Source: Candidatus Zhuqueibacterota bacterium
GTDB taxonomy: Bacteria; Zhuqueibacterota; Zhuqueibacteria; Thermofontimicrobiales; Thiofontviventaceae
DNA length: 63,284 nucleotides
Direction: 5' to 3'
Assembly: GCA_016926625.1 (NCBI GenBank)
Contig: JAFGOE010000131.1
Span: 1 to 63,284 of the forward strand
Shown here: positions 20,398-28,011 of the stretch, in pieces
Numbering within the stretch: the stretch's first letter is position 1
Layout: every line of letters starts with the position of its first letter
Notes under the pieces: model-generated
The model's database searches: none
Seen by the model: the letters and a program-made list of their open reading frames with translations, nothing else
Told to the model about the DNA's origin: nothing
Program-made: the position numbers and the translations under genes

Positions 20398-20435
20398 GAT
20401 CCGGAAACTCAACTGATGTGTTGAGTGTCCGGATC
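20398..20435 (-). terminator. Hairpin downstream of the hydrogenase/receiver genes, terminator-like
   Basis: Outer arms GATCCGGA/TCCGGATC and inner arms CTCAAC/GTTGAG are perfect, joined by two-base internal mismatches and a six-base loop. It lies about 130 bp past the receiver stop. The minus-strand sequence after it is only weakly T-rich, so partial termination or RNA stabilisation are both possible. Confidence 0.45.
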
Positions 20436-20566
20436 GAGAGAACCGCATCGCGATTGATAAACTTCTGCAGCAATGATGTTGCTGTTCATCAACGATTTTA
20501 CTCATTGTACCGCGTTATCGTGCGATATGAAATTCGCGTCAAACCCATGTTCGGGGCAACGATTTA

Positions 20567-20935
20567 TTACAGATATTTATGAACGACAGCGAGTAATGCG
20601 TCAGATTTAATAGGTTTTTGCAAATACTCTTTGACCGGAATCTGGCTGACATCGAACATATTTTTTGCAGCATCTGCGAACGATGACAGAATAACCACCG
20701 GGGTTTCCAGGTTCAATTGTTCAATTTTATCGGCCATTTTATAACCGGTATCGACTTCTTCCATCATCACATCGAGGAAAATGAAATCAGGTTTTTCTGT
20801 TTTAATCATATCGAGGCCAGATTCACCGTCAGCAGCTTCGAGTACTTCGTAATTTTCCGACTCTAGAATGATCTTCGCAGTTTCTCTAAAATCCATATCA
20901 TCATCTATGATGAGTATTTTTTTTGTGTCAGACAT
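20567..20935 (-). CDS. Single-domain response regulator (CheY-like receiver)
   Basis: This 122-residue stand-alone receiver has the acidic triad D11-D13, phospho-acceptor D55 (FIFLDVMM), the serine switch (VILSSFAD) and the invariant lysine (LQKPIK). It has no output domain. It starts after GGAGG, 16 bp downstream of the NuoF-like hydrogenase gene, so it is almost certainly co-transcribed. It may relay phosphate in the hydrogenase-linked signalling system. Confidence 0.93.
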   Translation of the reverse strand: MSDTKKILIIDDDMDFRETAKIILESENYEVLEAADGESGLDMIKTEKPDFIFLDVMMEEVDTGYKMADKIEQLNLETPVVILSSFADAAKNMFDVSQIPVKEYLQKPIKSDALLAVVHKYL

Positions 20936-20951
20936 TTTTAAAACCTCCAGA

Positions 20952-22199
20952 TTAATTTACCAATGATTCGAATTCGGGTCTAAATTTCTGAATCATCGCA
21001 TTGACAGCCAAAGCACCGGCTTCTCCCAGTGGACAGAGAGTAGAACCGTTGATGATATTGGCTAATTCGTCAATCGTTTTCAAATCGTTGGCAGTACCGT
21101 TTCCAGCCAGCAAATTTTTCAAGATTTGTTGAATTTTAGCGAGGCCCTCTCTACAGGGTGCGCATTGTCCGCATGATTCATGTGTAAAAAAGTTAATAGT
21201 GGTCATAGCGACTTCAGGAATTGAGGTATCCTCATCCATGACGATGATCCCTCCGGAACCGAGCATCGTGTCCTTTTTAAGGCACGAATCGAAGTCCATA
21301 TTGACATCGATCTCGTCGGCTTTAAGAATGGTAGCCGAGAGGCCGCCCGGGATAACCGCCTTCAATTTCTTGCTGTTTTTCACTCCTCCGGCGGCGTACT
21401 GGATCAAATCTTTTAAATTTGTCCCCATGGGATACTCGTAGACGCCAGGTTTATTGACATGACCTGATATGCCGTAAAGTTTAGTTCCGGCGGCCTGGAA
21501 TGAGCCCATGAGCTTAAATGTCTCTGCATCATGTTGCAGGATGAACGGAATGCAGGCCAGTGTTTCTACGTTATTGACGATAGTGGGACAACCATACAGG
21601 CCCACATTAGCAGGAAACGGAGGTTTGGTACGTGGCTCGCCGCGTTTACCCTCGATCGATTCGAGCAGAGCCGTTTCTTCGCCACAGATGTAAGCGCCCG
21701 CGCCTCTCATGACTTTTATATCGAAACAATAATTGGAATTAAGGATGTTCTTACCGAGTAGATTCTTCTTTTTAGCCTGCTCAATGGCCTTTTCGAGCTT
21801 CTCAGCGATCCATTTAAATTCACCACGGATATAGATGAAGCCCAGGTCGGCCCGAATTGCATATCCGGTGATTGTCATGCCTTCGATCAGCAGGAACGGA
21901 TCGTTTTCCATGATAATGCGATCCTTGAATGTACCCGGTTCGCCTTCATCGGCGTTGCATACCAAATAGAAGGGTTTCGTTTTCTCTTTGGGCAGAAACG
22001 ACCACTTGAGACCGGTCGGGAAGCCGGCACCGCCGCGACCCCTTAAAAATGATTTTTTGACCTCTTCGACGATATCCTGGGGCACGCGTTTCAAGGCTTT
22101 CTCAAGTCCTTGATATCCGCCGTCTTTGATGTAATGATCTATTACGTCCATGCCCGGTACGTCTGCGTGCCGAGTCAATGCTTTCTTTTCTGAAATCAT
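20952..22199 (-). CDS. NuoF-like flavoprotein subunit of [FeFe]-hydrogenase (NAD(H)-binding)
   Basis: This 415-residue subunit would bind FMN, NAD(H) and one 4Fe-4S cluster and exchange electrons with the hydrogenase. It shows LRGRGGAGFPTGLKW, CNADEGEPGTFKDR, GAGAYICGEETAL and the cluster motif ESCGQCAPCREG. It is of plain NuoF length: the N-terminal thioredoxin-like 2Fe-2S domain and the C-terminal ferredoxin domain of typical bifurcating HydB/HndC are absent. It lies 15 bp after the NuoE-like gene. Confidence 0.94.
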   Translation of the reverse strand: MISEKKALTRHADVPGMDVIDHYIKDGGYQGLEKALKRVPQDIVEEVKKSFLRGRGGAGFPTGLKWSFLPKEKTKPFYLVCNADEGEPGTFKDRIIMENDPFLLIEGMTITGYAIRADLGFIYIRGEFKWIAEKLEKAIEQAKKKNLLGKNILNSNYCFDIKVMRGAGAYICGEETALLESIEGKRGEPRTKPPFPANVGLYGCPTIVNNVETLACIPFILQHDAETFKLMGSFQAAGTKLYGISGHVNKPGVYEYPMGTNLKDLIQYAAGGVKNSKKLKAVIPGGLSATILKADEIDVNMDFDSCLKKDTMLGSGGIIVMDEDTSIPEVAMTTINFFTHESCGQCAPCREGLAKIQQILKNLLAGNGTANDLKTIDELANIINGSTLCPLGEAGALAVNAMIQKFRPEFESLVN

Positions 22200-22214
22200 A
22201 GATAGAGACTCCTA

Positions 22215-22724
22215 TTATTCTAAAGATTTAATTATCTGATCAACTTTCTTTTCGGTTAGATTTTCATAATATACATCGTTGACCATCATGACAGGCGCTG
22301 ATCCGCATGCACCTAAACATTCGACAGTACTGACGGAAAATTTGCCATCATTGGAAACCTCGCCTATTTGGATTCCGAGCTTTTTCATGATATGTTCTAA
22401 TAATTCTTTCGAACCGTTGAGAGAGCAGGCGATGTTTCTGCAAATTTGGATATGGTATCTACCGACCGGCTTGTTATTGAACATCGTGTAGAATGAAGCG
22501 ACGCCGAAGACCGTGTTGGATGCGATGTTCAAGAGCTGAGCCATTTGCCTCATCGCAGCAGGAGGAACCCATCCGAATTCATCCTGAATTAAGTGCAGCG
22601 CTGGAATGATGACGGAATTTTTCTCCGGATACTGAGCTGACAGATCCGTGATCTTGTCTTTTAATTGCTGACTCAGCTTATATTCTTTATCTCCCACGAC
22701 ATGTGGTGAGGGTGTTGTAGACAT
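22215..22724 (-). CDS. NuoE-like 2Fe-2S subunit of [FeFe]-hydrogenase
   Basis: This 169-residue thioredoxin-like ferredoxin has four cluster cysteines in CRNIACSLNGS and CLGACGSAPVMM. The N-terminal helical region (QLKDKITDLSAQYPEKNSVI) is typical of NuoE/HndA. The start ATG follows GGAGG. It lies between the catalytic and NuoF-like genes, the usual order for a trimeric NAD-linked [FeFe]-hydrogenase. Confidence 0.94.
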   Translation of the reverse strand: MSTTPSPHVVGDKEYKLSQQLKDKITDLSAQYPEKNSVIIPALHLIQDEFGWVPPAAMRQMAQLLNIASNTVFGVASFYTMFNNKPVGRYHIQICRNIACSLNGSKELLEHIMKKLGIQIGEVSNDGKFSVSTVECLGACGSAPVMMVNDVYYENLTEKKVDQIIKSLE

Positions 22725-22761
22725 GGAATTAATCCTCCAATTTTAAATCGCTGTATTACGA

Positions 22762-24483
22762 TTAGTTATATAATTCTCTCTTCTTATAATGCGTATGTAG
22801 TAGCTTATGGCTCTTCTCACCCAATGGTTTTCCGAGGAATTCATCGTAGAGACGGATGATCGACGGATTTTTATGGGAGACCCGAATCTCTTCATTCTTA
22901 TCGATGGTGTAGAGAGATTGTGCCCTGGCCTTAAATTTCTCGAAATCTGCATTTCGCGGTTGTCCGCCTCCGGCGATACATCCACCAGGACAGGTCATGA
23001 TTTCTATGAAATGAAGGTCTTTTCTACCCGCACGCACCTGGTCCATCAGTTTGCGCGCGTTGCCGAGACCGCTGGTAACGGCCACATGAAGCTCGAGGTC
23101 GTTGACTTTAATCTTGGCCTCCCTGATCCCCTCCAGACCACGAACAGGCTCAATGGAGAGATCTTCCAGCTCTTTGCCGGTGACCAAAAAATAGCCCGAT
23201 CGAAGAGCAGCTTCCATTACACCACCGCTGGCTCCAAAGATCTTTCCCGCTGTGGTGCGCTGACCGAAAGGATCATCCGCTTCCTCGGGCTTCAACGACT
23301 TGAAGTCGATACCGTAAAGCCGGATCAACTCCGCCAATTCGCGTGTGGTGAGTACGGCATCCACATCGGACACGCCGTTTCTTCCCATTTCGGGTCGGTT
23401 AGCTTCGAATTTCTTGGCCGTGCATGGCATGATCGATACGCTGAAAATATCCTCGGGTTTGATGTTTTCACGCTCGGAGAAGAAACTCTTGATGATGGCT
23501 CCCATCATCTGTTGGGGACTCTTGCATGTGGATACATTCTCAGTAAGCTCCGGGTAGAATTGCTCAACGAATTTAACCCAGCCTGGTGAACAACTGGTCA
23601 TCATCGGCAACTTGCCTCCGTGTAACAAGCGATGAACGAGCTCTGAGCCCTCTTCCATGATCGTCAAATCTGCTGAGAATGAGGTATCGAATACACGATC
23701 GAAGCCCATTGCACGGAACGCCGCTACCATGAGACAATCGACGTCTGTTCCGACGGGGAATCCGAATTCTTCTGCCAGTGTCACTGAAATCGATGGTGCA
23801 TGCTGTACGACGACATATTTTTTAGGATCACCCAACGCATCTTTGACCATTTCGACGTGGCTTTTCTCTGCCAGTGCGCCAGTAGGACAAACGACAACGC
23901 ATTGCCCGCAATTGATACACCACGATTCTCCCATCCCCTTGTCATCTTCGATACCCACGTAGGCTAATGATCCACGCTGCATGATTTCGATAGCATTAAC
24001 GGTCTGAATCTCAGCGCATACCCTTACACATCGTCCGCATAAAATACACTTGCTTGGTTCGCGAACGATCGACAGGCTCGAGGTATCAATCTCGCCCTTC
24101 TTTACATTTCGGGGCAGGTCGCGGGTACGAATGTACATTTCATCGGCTAACTGCCGAAGATCGCACTGACCGTTGCGAACACAATATAAACAATCGTCCG
24201 GATGGTTGGATAATAGTAACTCTAAGATCTTTTTGCGTGTGTTTAAAACACGAGGTGAGTGAGTCTTAATTTTCATGTTTTCTTGTACAGGAGTGGAACA
24301 TGCTGTGACAAGATCCTTACGTCCTTCAACTTCAACGACACAAATTCTGCATCTGCCTGCAGGGGGTAACTTTTCAAGATAGCAAAGCGTTGGTACGTGA
24401 ATACCCGCTCGCTTAAGAGCCGTCAGGATCATTTCACCTGGTTCTGCCTGGATTTTTTTGTTGTTGACTTCGATCTGCATCAT
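22762..24483 (-). CDS. [FeFe]-hydrogenase catalytic subunit
   Basis: This soluble hydrogenase subunit makes or oxidises H2. Its 573 residues hold, in order, an N-terminal 2Fe-2S domain (CYLEKLPPAGRCRIC), a His-Cys 4Fe-4S cluster (HPDDCLYCVRNGQC), two 4Fe-4S clusters (CILCGRCVRVC and CINCGQCVVVC), and the H-cluster motifs TSCSPGW, MPCTAKKFE and TCPGGCIAGGGQP. Size and order match HndD/HydA of NAD(P)-linked hydrogenases. The HydEFG maturases are not in this window. Confidence 0.96.
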   Translation of the reverse strand: MMQIEVNNKKIQAEPGEMILTALKRAGIHVPTLCYLEKLPPAGRCRICVVEVEGRKDLVTACSTPVQENMKIKTHSPRVLNTRKKILELLLSNHPDDCLYCVRNGQCDLRQLADEMYIRTRDLPRNVKKGEIDTSSLSIVREPSKCILCGRCVRVCAEIQTVNAIEIMQRGSLAYVGIEDDKGMGESWCINCGQCVVVCPTGALAEKSHVEMVKDALGDPKKYVVVQHAPSISVTLAEEFGFPVGTDVDCLMVAAFRAMGFDRVFDTSFSADLTIMEEGSELVHRLLHGGKLPMMTSCSPGWVKFVEQFYPELTENVSTCKSPQQMMGAIIKSFFSERENIKPEDIFSVSIMPCTAKKFEANRPEMGRNGVSDVDAVLTTRELAELIRLYGIDFKSLKPEEADDPFGQRTTAGKIFGASGGVMEAALRSGYFLVTGKELEDLSIEPVRGLEGIREAKIKVNDLELHVAVTSGLGNARKLMDQVRAGRKDLHFIEIMTCPGGCIAGGGQPRNADFEKFKARAQSLYTIDKNEEIRVSHKNPSIIRLYDEFLGKPLGEKSHKLLHTHYKKRELYN

Positions 24484-24581
24484 AGATTAACTCTTCGCTC
24501 CTATATTATGGTTAATTATTTGTTTCATCTGTTTTCTGTTAATAATCGTCTACACATTTTAACTTAATTCATCGCCACTGC

Positions 24582-24983
24582 TCATCGAGGCACTTCATTG
24601 TATTTACTCGGTTGCTCGATGGCACTTCGAATAGCCAATTTTAAGTCGTTCGAATCGAATGAATCGATATGATAATAATATATCTTTTCCTTCCTGATCT
24701 CTGATTCCAATTGTCTGGTGCTGTTATGCGTCTTCACGATGATTTTAACATTCGGATCGAAATTTCTGAAAATATGGATCGCCTGAGGTATATCGATACC
24801 TTTAACACTCGTATCCAGAACGATCACATTGAAAACCTGATCCTGAACCCGTTCGATGCTTGCGCCCCAATCATTTTCTATGATCATCTCGTATCCACGT
24901 TCCTCTAAATAGGCCAATAGATCAAGATATTTATCCTTATCCTGATTCGTTATCATGAGAACGTGTGCTGGACTGGTAACCAT
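24582..24983 (-). CDS. Degenerate receiver-domain protein heading the hydrogenase operon
   Basis: This 133-residue protein folds like a receiver: VIVLDTSVKGID retains the acceptor aspartate. The acidic pair near the N-terminus is replaced (MITNQDKD), and the invariant lysine seems lost (YYYHIDSFD). It may therefore be a phosphorylation-independent pseudo-receiver. Its ATG follows AAGGGG, 56 bases after a sigma-54 promoter, and it is separated by 98 bp from the catalytic hydrogenase gene, which it probably leads in one transcript. Confidence 0.82.
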   Translation of the reverse strand: MVTSPAHVLMITNQDKDKYLDLLAYLEERGYEMIIENDWGASIERVQDQVFNVIVLDTSVKGIDIPQAIHIFRNFDPNVKIIVKTHNSTRQLESEIRKEKIYYYHIDSFDSNDLKLAIRSAIEQPSKYNEVPR

Positions 24984-25038
24984 CGAAACCCCTTAGACGT
25001 CTTAAATTATAGTTCCTATATTTTAATCTGTGTAATAT

Positions 25039-25055
25039 AGCAAACCACATACCAA
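25039..25055 (-). promoter_or_regulatory. Sigma-54 (-24/-12) promoter of the hydrogenase operon
   Basis: The minus strand reads TTGGTATG-N4-TTGCT, with GG and GC ten bases apart. This matches the YTGGCACG-N4-TTGCW consensus at all core positions except two C-to-T changes. It is about 56 bp before the first gene. A perfect inverted pair, GACCGT-N11-ACGGTC at 25172-25194, lies about 120 bp upstream, where an activator would bind. Confidence 0.72.
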
Positions 25056-25171
25056 AAGAAACTCTTAAACTAAGCATCCTTTTCATGACTCAATCGACTC
25101 CTTATCAGTATAAAAACATCGTGGTATCTACCCTTTATCTTGATAATTATTAATATATTAGTCAATACACT

Positions 25172-25194
25172 GACCGTGCTGACGGCGAACGGTC
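25172..25194. promoter_or_regulatory. Candidate activator binding site upstream of the hydrogenase promoter
   Basis: GACCGT and ACGGTC form a perfect dyad separated by 11 bases, about 120 bp upstream of the sigma-54 promoter. The spacing suits an upstream activator sequence for an NtrC-type regulator; the regulator at 16825-18183 is the obvious candidate. This is inferred from position and symmetry only. Confidence 0.4.
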
Positions 25195-25398
25195 GGTTCT
25201 CTGATGTAGTAGATCGATAGGAGAGCGCTATACGTAACGCCTGAATAAACTGTAGAGTAATTCCACACAATTTGATAGGTATGATAAATTAATGAAATTC
25301 AAATAGATGAAGGTGTAGAGAAAATAAACACTTTTCAAGGAATCACCCTGATCAATGGGTAATGATGTTACCATTTCAAAAAAATATCGATAATTTCC

Positions 25399-25427
25399 TT
25401 GACTTTTAAATATTCCTTATGTATATT
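25399..25427 (+). promoter_or_regulatory. Sigma-70-type promoter, distal promoter of the atp operon
   Basis: TTGACT is followed after exactly 17 bases by TATATT. It would start a transcript about 400 bases before atpB, including the structured leader. The same form recurs at several other operons in the window. Confidence 0.72.
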
Positions 25428-25567
25428 TTAGTTTATTTATTGGAATATAATGATTGATATATATTCTTCAGAAAATGATAAGGTGATTTTCTGCTATTTC
25501 TTTTGCACCTCGTTTTAATATCCAATGTGTTATCATCGTTCTATCTTATATTCGGTGATGAAGGTTT

Positions 25568-25618
25568 ACTTGAGATGTAAATAGGGTAAGTAACGAGTAT
25601 CGGGTTGTTACCTCAAGT
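25568..25618 (+). other. Nested stem-loop in the atp leader
   Basis: An outer ACTTGAG/CTCAAGT stem encloses inner GGTAA/TTACC and AAC/GTT pairs. It lies in the untranslated leader that would be made from the distal atp promoter. It may be a regulatory RNA structure; no known riboswitch class was recognised. Confidence 0.4.
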
Positions 25619-25679
25619 CTTTCTATCCTTGCGTGGGCACATATAAAACCATTATAAACAGCATTGTTTAAGTTTGCAA

Positions 25680-25707
25680 TTGACTTCATTGTTCGGTTTA
25701 ATACGAT
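25680..25707 (+). promoter_or_regulatory. Possible proximal promoter of the atp operon
   Basis: TTGACT is followed after 16 bases by TACGAT. It would give a leader of about 130 bases before atpB. The -10 is weaker than in the distal promoter. Confidence 0.45.
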
Positions 25708-25841
25708 TGCAATTAGGGTAAGGATAGTAGTATGTACGACGACACCTGCGTCGTCCAGTCCGATTCACAGTGAATGAAGTAAACGTCATGAACGATTTAT
25801 ATTAACAGAGACAAAGTTCAACATAAGAGTATTGAAAATAT

Positions 25842-26669
25842 ATGAAAGAGATTTTATTTAAATTAGGTCACGCCGCAATTTCCTTCTATGCTAAGGGCGA
25901 GCATGGAATAGGGCAAGGGAATCCCGATATACAGGATTACATCATGCATCATGTTCGAGACCAGGTAGTGATTCCTTTGAATCTGTTAGGTTTTGATCTA
26001 TCGATTACCAAGCATGTCATTATGCTATGGTTAGCCGCCATGGTACTGATGATCAGTTTACCGTTGATTGTACGCAGCAAATCTTTGGTCCCTCGCGGTC
26101 CGATTAATTTTATCGAGTGGATTATCGTATTTCTAAAGGAAAACGTGATCGAGCCCCAATTGGGCAAAGATGCGAACAGATATGCTCCTTATTTTCTGAC
26201 CGCCTTCTTCTTTGTGATTACGTGCAATTTACTGGGATTAGTACCGATGGGGTCGACGGCGACAGGAGATATCTCGGTCACGCTCGCGCTCGCGTTGTTC
26301 ACCATGATGTTAGTGCAATATTCTGCCATGCGGCATTACGGATTCGTTGGTTATTTTAAATCTTTTGTGCCGGGTGACGTACCCAAAGCGATGATTCCGA
26401 TCATTTTCATCATCGAAATAATGAGTATGTTCACCAAGCATTTGTCGCTGGCCATTCGATTGTTTGTCAATATGGTGGCTGGACACCTTGTGATTTTTGC
26501 TATCTTGAGTTTAATATTCATGTTCAAGAATTTACTTATTTCTCCTTTTCCTGTATTTGGAATCATATTTATCAGTCTCCTGGAGATTTTGATAGCAGTG
26601 ATTCAGGCATATATTTTCACCATACTCTCCGCCGTGTTTGTAGGGTTGGCCATCCGGCCAAATCATTAG
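25842..26669 (+). CDS. atpB: ATP synthase F0 subunit a
   Basis: Subunit a forms the proton half-channels against the c-ring. The 275-residue membrane protein has about five to six hydrophobic segments. The essential arginine is in LSLAIRLFVNMVAGH, and the last helices carry EILIAVIQAYIFTILSAVFV. It starts the atpBEFHAGDC operon. Confidence 0.97.
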   Translation: MKEILFKLGHAAISFYAKGEHGIGQGNPDIQDYIMHHVRDQVVIPLNLLGFDLSITKHVIMLWLAAMVLMISLPLIVRSKSLVPRGPINFIEWIIVFLKENVIEPQLGKDANRYAPYFLTAFFFVITCNLLGLVPMGSTATGDISVTLALALFTMMLVQYSAMRHYGFVGYFKSFVPGDVPKAMIPIIFIIEIMSMFTKHLSLAIRLFVNMVAGHLVIFAILSLIFMFKNLLISPFPVFGIIFISLLEILIAVIQAYIFTILSAVFVGLAIRPNH

Positions 26670-26710
26670 AGTCAGGAAGAACAATAATATATACAACAAT
26701 AGGAGTTAAT

Positions 26711-26938
26711 ATGTGGGAAAGAGCAATAGCGTTTCTCGCCGCTGGGATTGGTGCAATCGGAGCGGTATGGGCTGGCGCTTACGGTATAAGTGTAATTGCT
26801 AAGTCGAGTATGGAAAATATCGCTCGGCAACCGGAATCTGCCAATGATATAAGAGGGGTTGTAGTGATTACAGCGGCCATGATCGAGGGTATCGCCCTGC
26901 TGGCGCTGATCATATATTTCCTGTTAGTTTTTAAATAA
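26711..26938 (+). CDS. atpE: ATP synthase F0 subunit c
   Basis: This 75-residue two-helix hairpin forms the rotor ring. The ion-binding glutamate is E59 (AAMIEGIALL), and the polar loop is ARQPE. Helix 1 lacks the glutamine of Na+-type rings and the residue after the glutamate is glycine, not serine or threonine, so proton coupling is more likely. It follows atpB by 41 bp. Confidence 0.97.
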   Translation: MWERAIAFLAAGIGAIGAVWAGAYGISVIAKSSMENIARQPESANDIRGVVVITAAMIEGIALLALIIYFLLVFK

Positions 26939-26961
26939 ACAACTGATGATACAATGTAAGG

Positions 26962-27471
26962 GTGGTGAAACGCACAATGGATTTATTCAATCCACAGAGT
27001 GGTACGATCTTTTGGACTGTTTTAACATTCGTTATCGTACTGATCGTCTTACGTAAATATGCATGGGCTCCGATTTTAAAAACGCTGGAAGAGAGGGAGA
27101 ACAAGATCAGTGATGCGTTAGAGCAGGCGGAATCGAACCGAATCGAAGCGATAAAGATGAGAGAGGAGCAGGACAAACTGCTCCAGGATGCCCGACAGGA
27201 GTCGACGGCCATGATCGAAGAAAGCAAGATCAATGCCGAAAAGATTAGTCAGTCCATACTGGACAATGCGAGGACAGAGGCTGAACATCTGCTCGATCGT
27301 GCCAGGAAGGAGATCGAGCTTAGCAAACGGACGGCTATCGACGAACTCAGACAGTATGCGGTCGATCTGTCCTTAGCGGTCGCTGAAAAATTGACGGAGA
27401 AGGCTCTCTCGAAAGAAGACCACCTTAATTTGATCGAACGATCATTATTCGAATTCACCCATTCAAAATGA
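26962..27471 (+). CDS. atpF: ATP synthase F0 subunit b
   Basis: This peripheral-stalk protein has one N-terminal membrane helix (IFWTVLTFVIVLIVL) and a long charged coiled coil. The frame starts at GTG 26962 (169 residues). The ATG at 26977 gives MDLFNPQSGTIFW, which resembles family starts more closely, so the exact start is uncertain. It overlaps atpH by four bases. Confidence 0.94.
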   Translation: MVKRTMDLFNPQSGTIFWTVLTFVIVLIVLRKYAWAPILKTLEERENKISDALEQAESNRIEAIKMREEQDKLLQDARQESTAMIEESKINAEKISQSILDNARTEAEHLLDRARKEIELSKRTAIDELRQYAVDLSLAVAEKLTEKALSKEDHLNLIERSLFEFTHSK

Positions 27472-28007
27472 AGATAAACAAAGTTACACAACGATATGCC
27501 AACGCAGTTTACGATCTTGCATCTGAACATGAACGTTTCCCCGAGTTGCTGAACGATTTCAAAAGGTTTATTCCACTATTTTTCAAAAATGACACTGAGC
27601 CGGTTGAATTGCATTTCTCATCTCCTTCTGCCAGAGCCACATTTCTCAATGCTTTGGAAGAAGCGGGTTTCTCTGCGCTTTTTATCAACGTCATCAGGCT
27701 TCTCATTTTGAATCATCGTTTTTCGATCATCCTGGCGCTTTACAAGCAACTGCAGAATAAATTAGAAACGCTAAGCAATATAACGCATATCGTGATCGAG
27801 ACGGCGATAGAGCTGGACGATGACGCGATCGAGACGGTCAAATTGCGTATCGAGAAACATCTGAATAAACGCGTCCGAATCGTAAATCGGGTCGATCCGA
27901 AGATCCTCGGAGGTATGGTGCTTTATCTTAACGGCACCGCTTTTAATACGAGTATATCCAGTAGATCAAAAATGTTAAGACAATTTTTAATTCAAACAAA
28001 AAGATAA
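27468..28007 (+). CDS. atpH: ATP synthase F1 subunit delta
   Basis: Subunit delta connects F1 to the peripheral stalk. The 179-residue protein has the helical N-terminal domain ([13 protein letters not shown]) and a C-terminal domain with [27 protein letters not shown], the family signature. It is coupled to atpF and lies five bases before atpA. Confidence 0.96.
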   Translation: MKINKVTQRYANAVYDLASEHERFPELLNDFKRFIPLFFKNDTEPVELHFSSPSARATFLNALEEAGFSALFINVIRLLILNHRFSIILALYKQLQNKLETLSNITHIVIETAIELDDDAIETVKLRIEKHLNKRVRIVNRVDPKILGGMVLYLNGTAFNTSISSRSKMLRQFLIQTKR

Positions 28008-28011
28008 ATCA

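Larger units (their letters stand above)
20155..20566. other. 412-bp intergenic region between receiver and kinase
   Basis: I see no credible ORF here. The region holds a strong hairpin at 20398-20435 (GATCCGGA and CTCAAC arms, each matched exactly), a smaller CAGCAA/TTGCTG hairpin near 20469-20485, and a possible minus-strand promoter. The large hairpin may attenuate read-through from the hydrogenase genes into the kinase, although no T tract follows it. Confidence 0.55.
24984..25841. other. 858-bp divergent regulatory region between hydrogenase and ATP synthase operons
   Basis: No credible coding sequence is present; atpI and an atpZ-like gene are absent. Leftward it holds the sigma-54 promoter and dyad of the hydrogenase operon. 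Rightward it holds two sigma-70-type promoters, a nested stem structure at 25568-25618 and a short ACGACG/CGTCGT hairpin near 25736-25754, all upstream of atpB. Confidence 0.7.

Noticed and set aside
22807..23589. A 260-residue frame opposite the catalytic hydrogenase gene
   Set aside because: It is antisense to well-conserved cluster motifs, with no start signal of its own and no family resemblance. It is a shadow of the hydrogenase frame.
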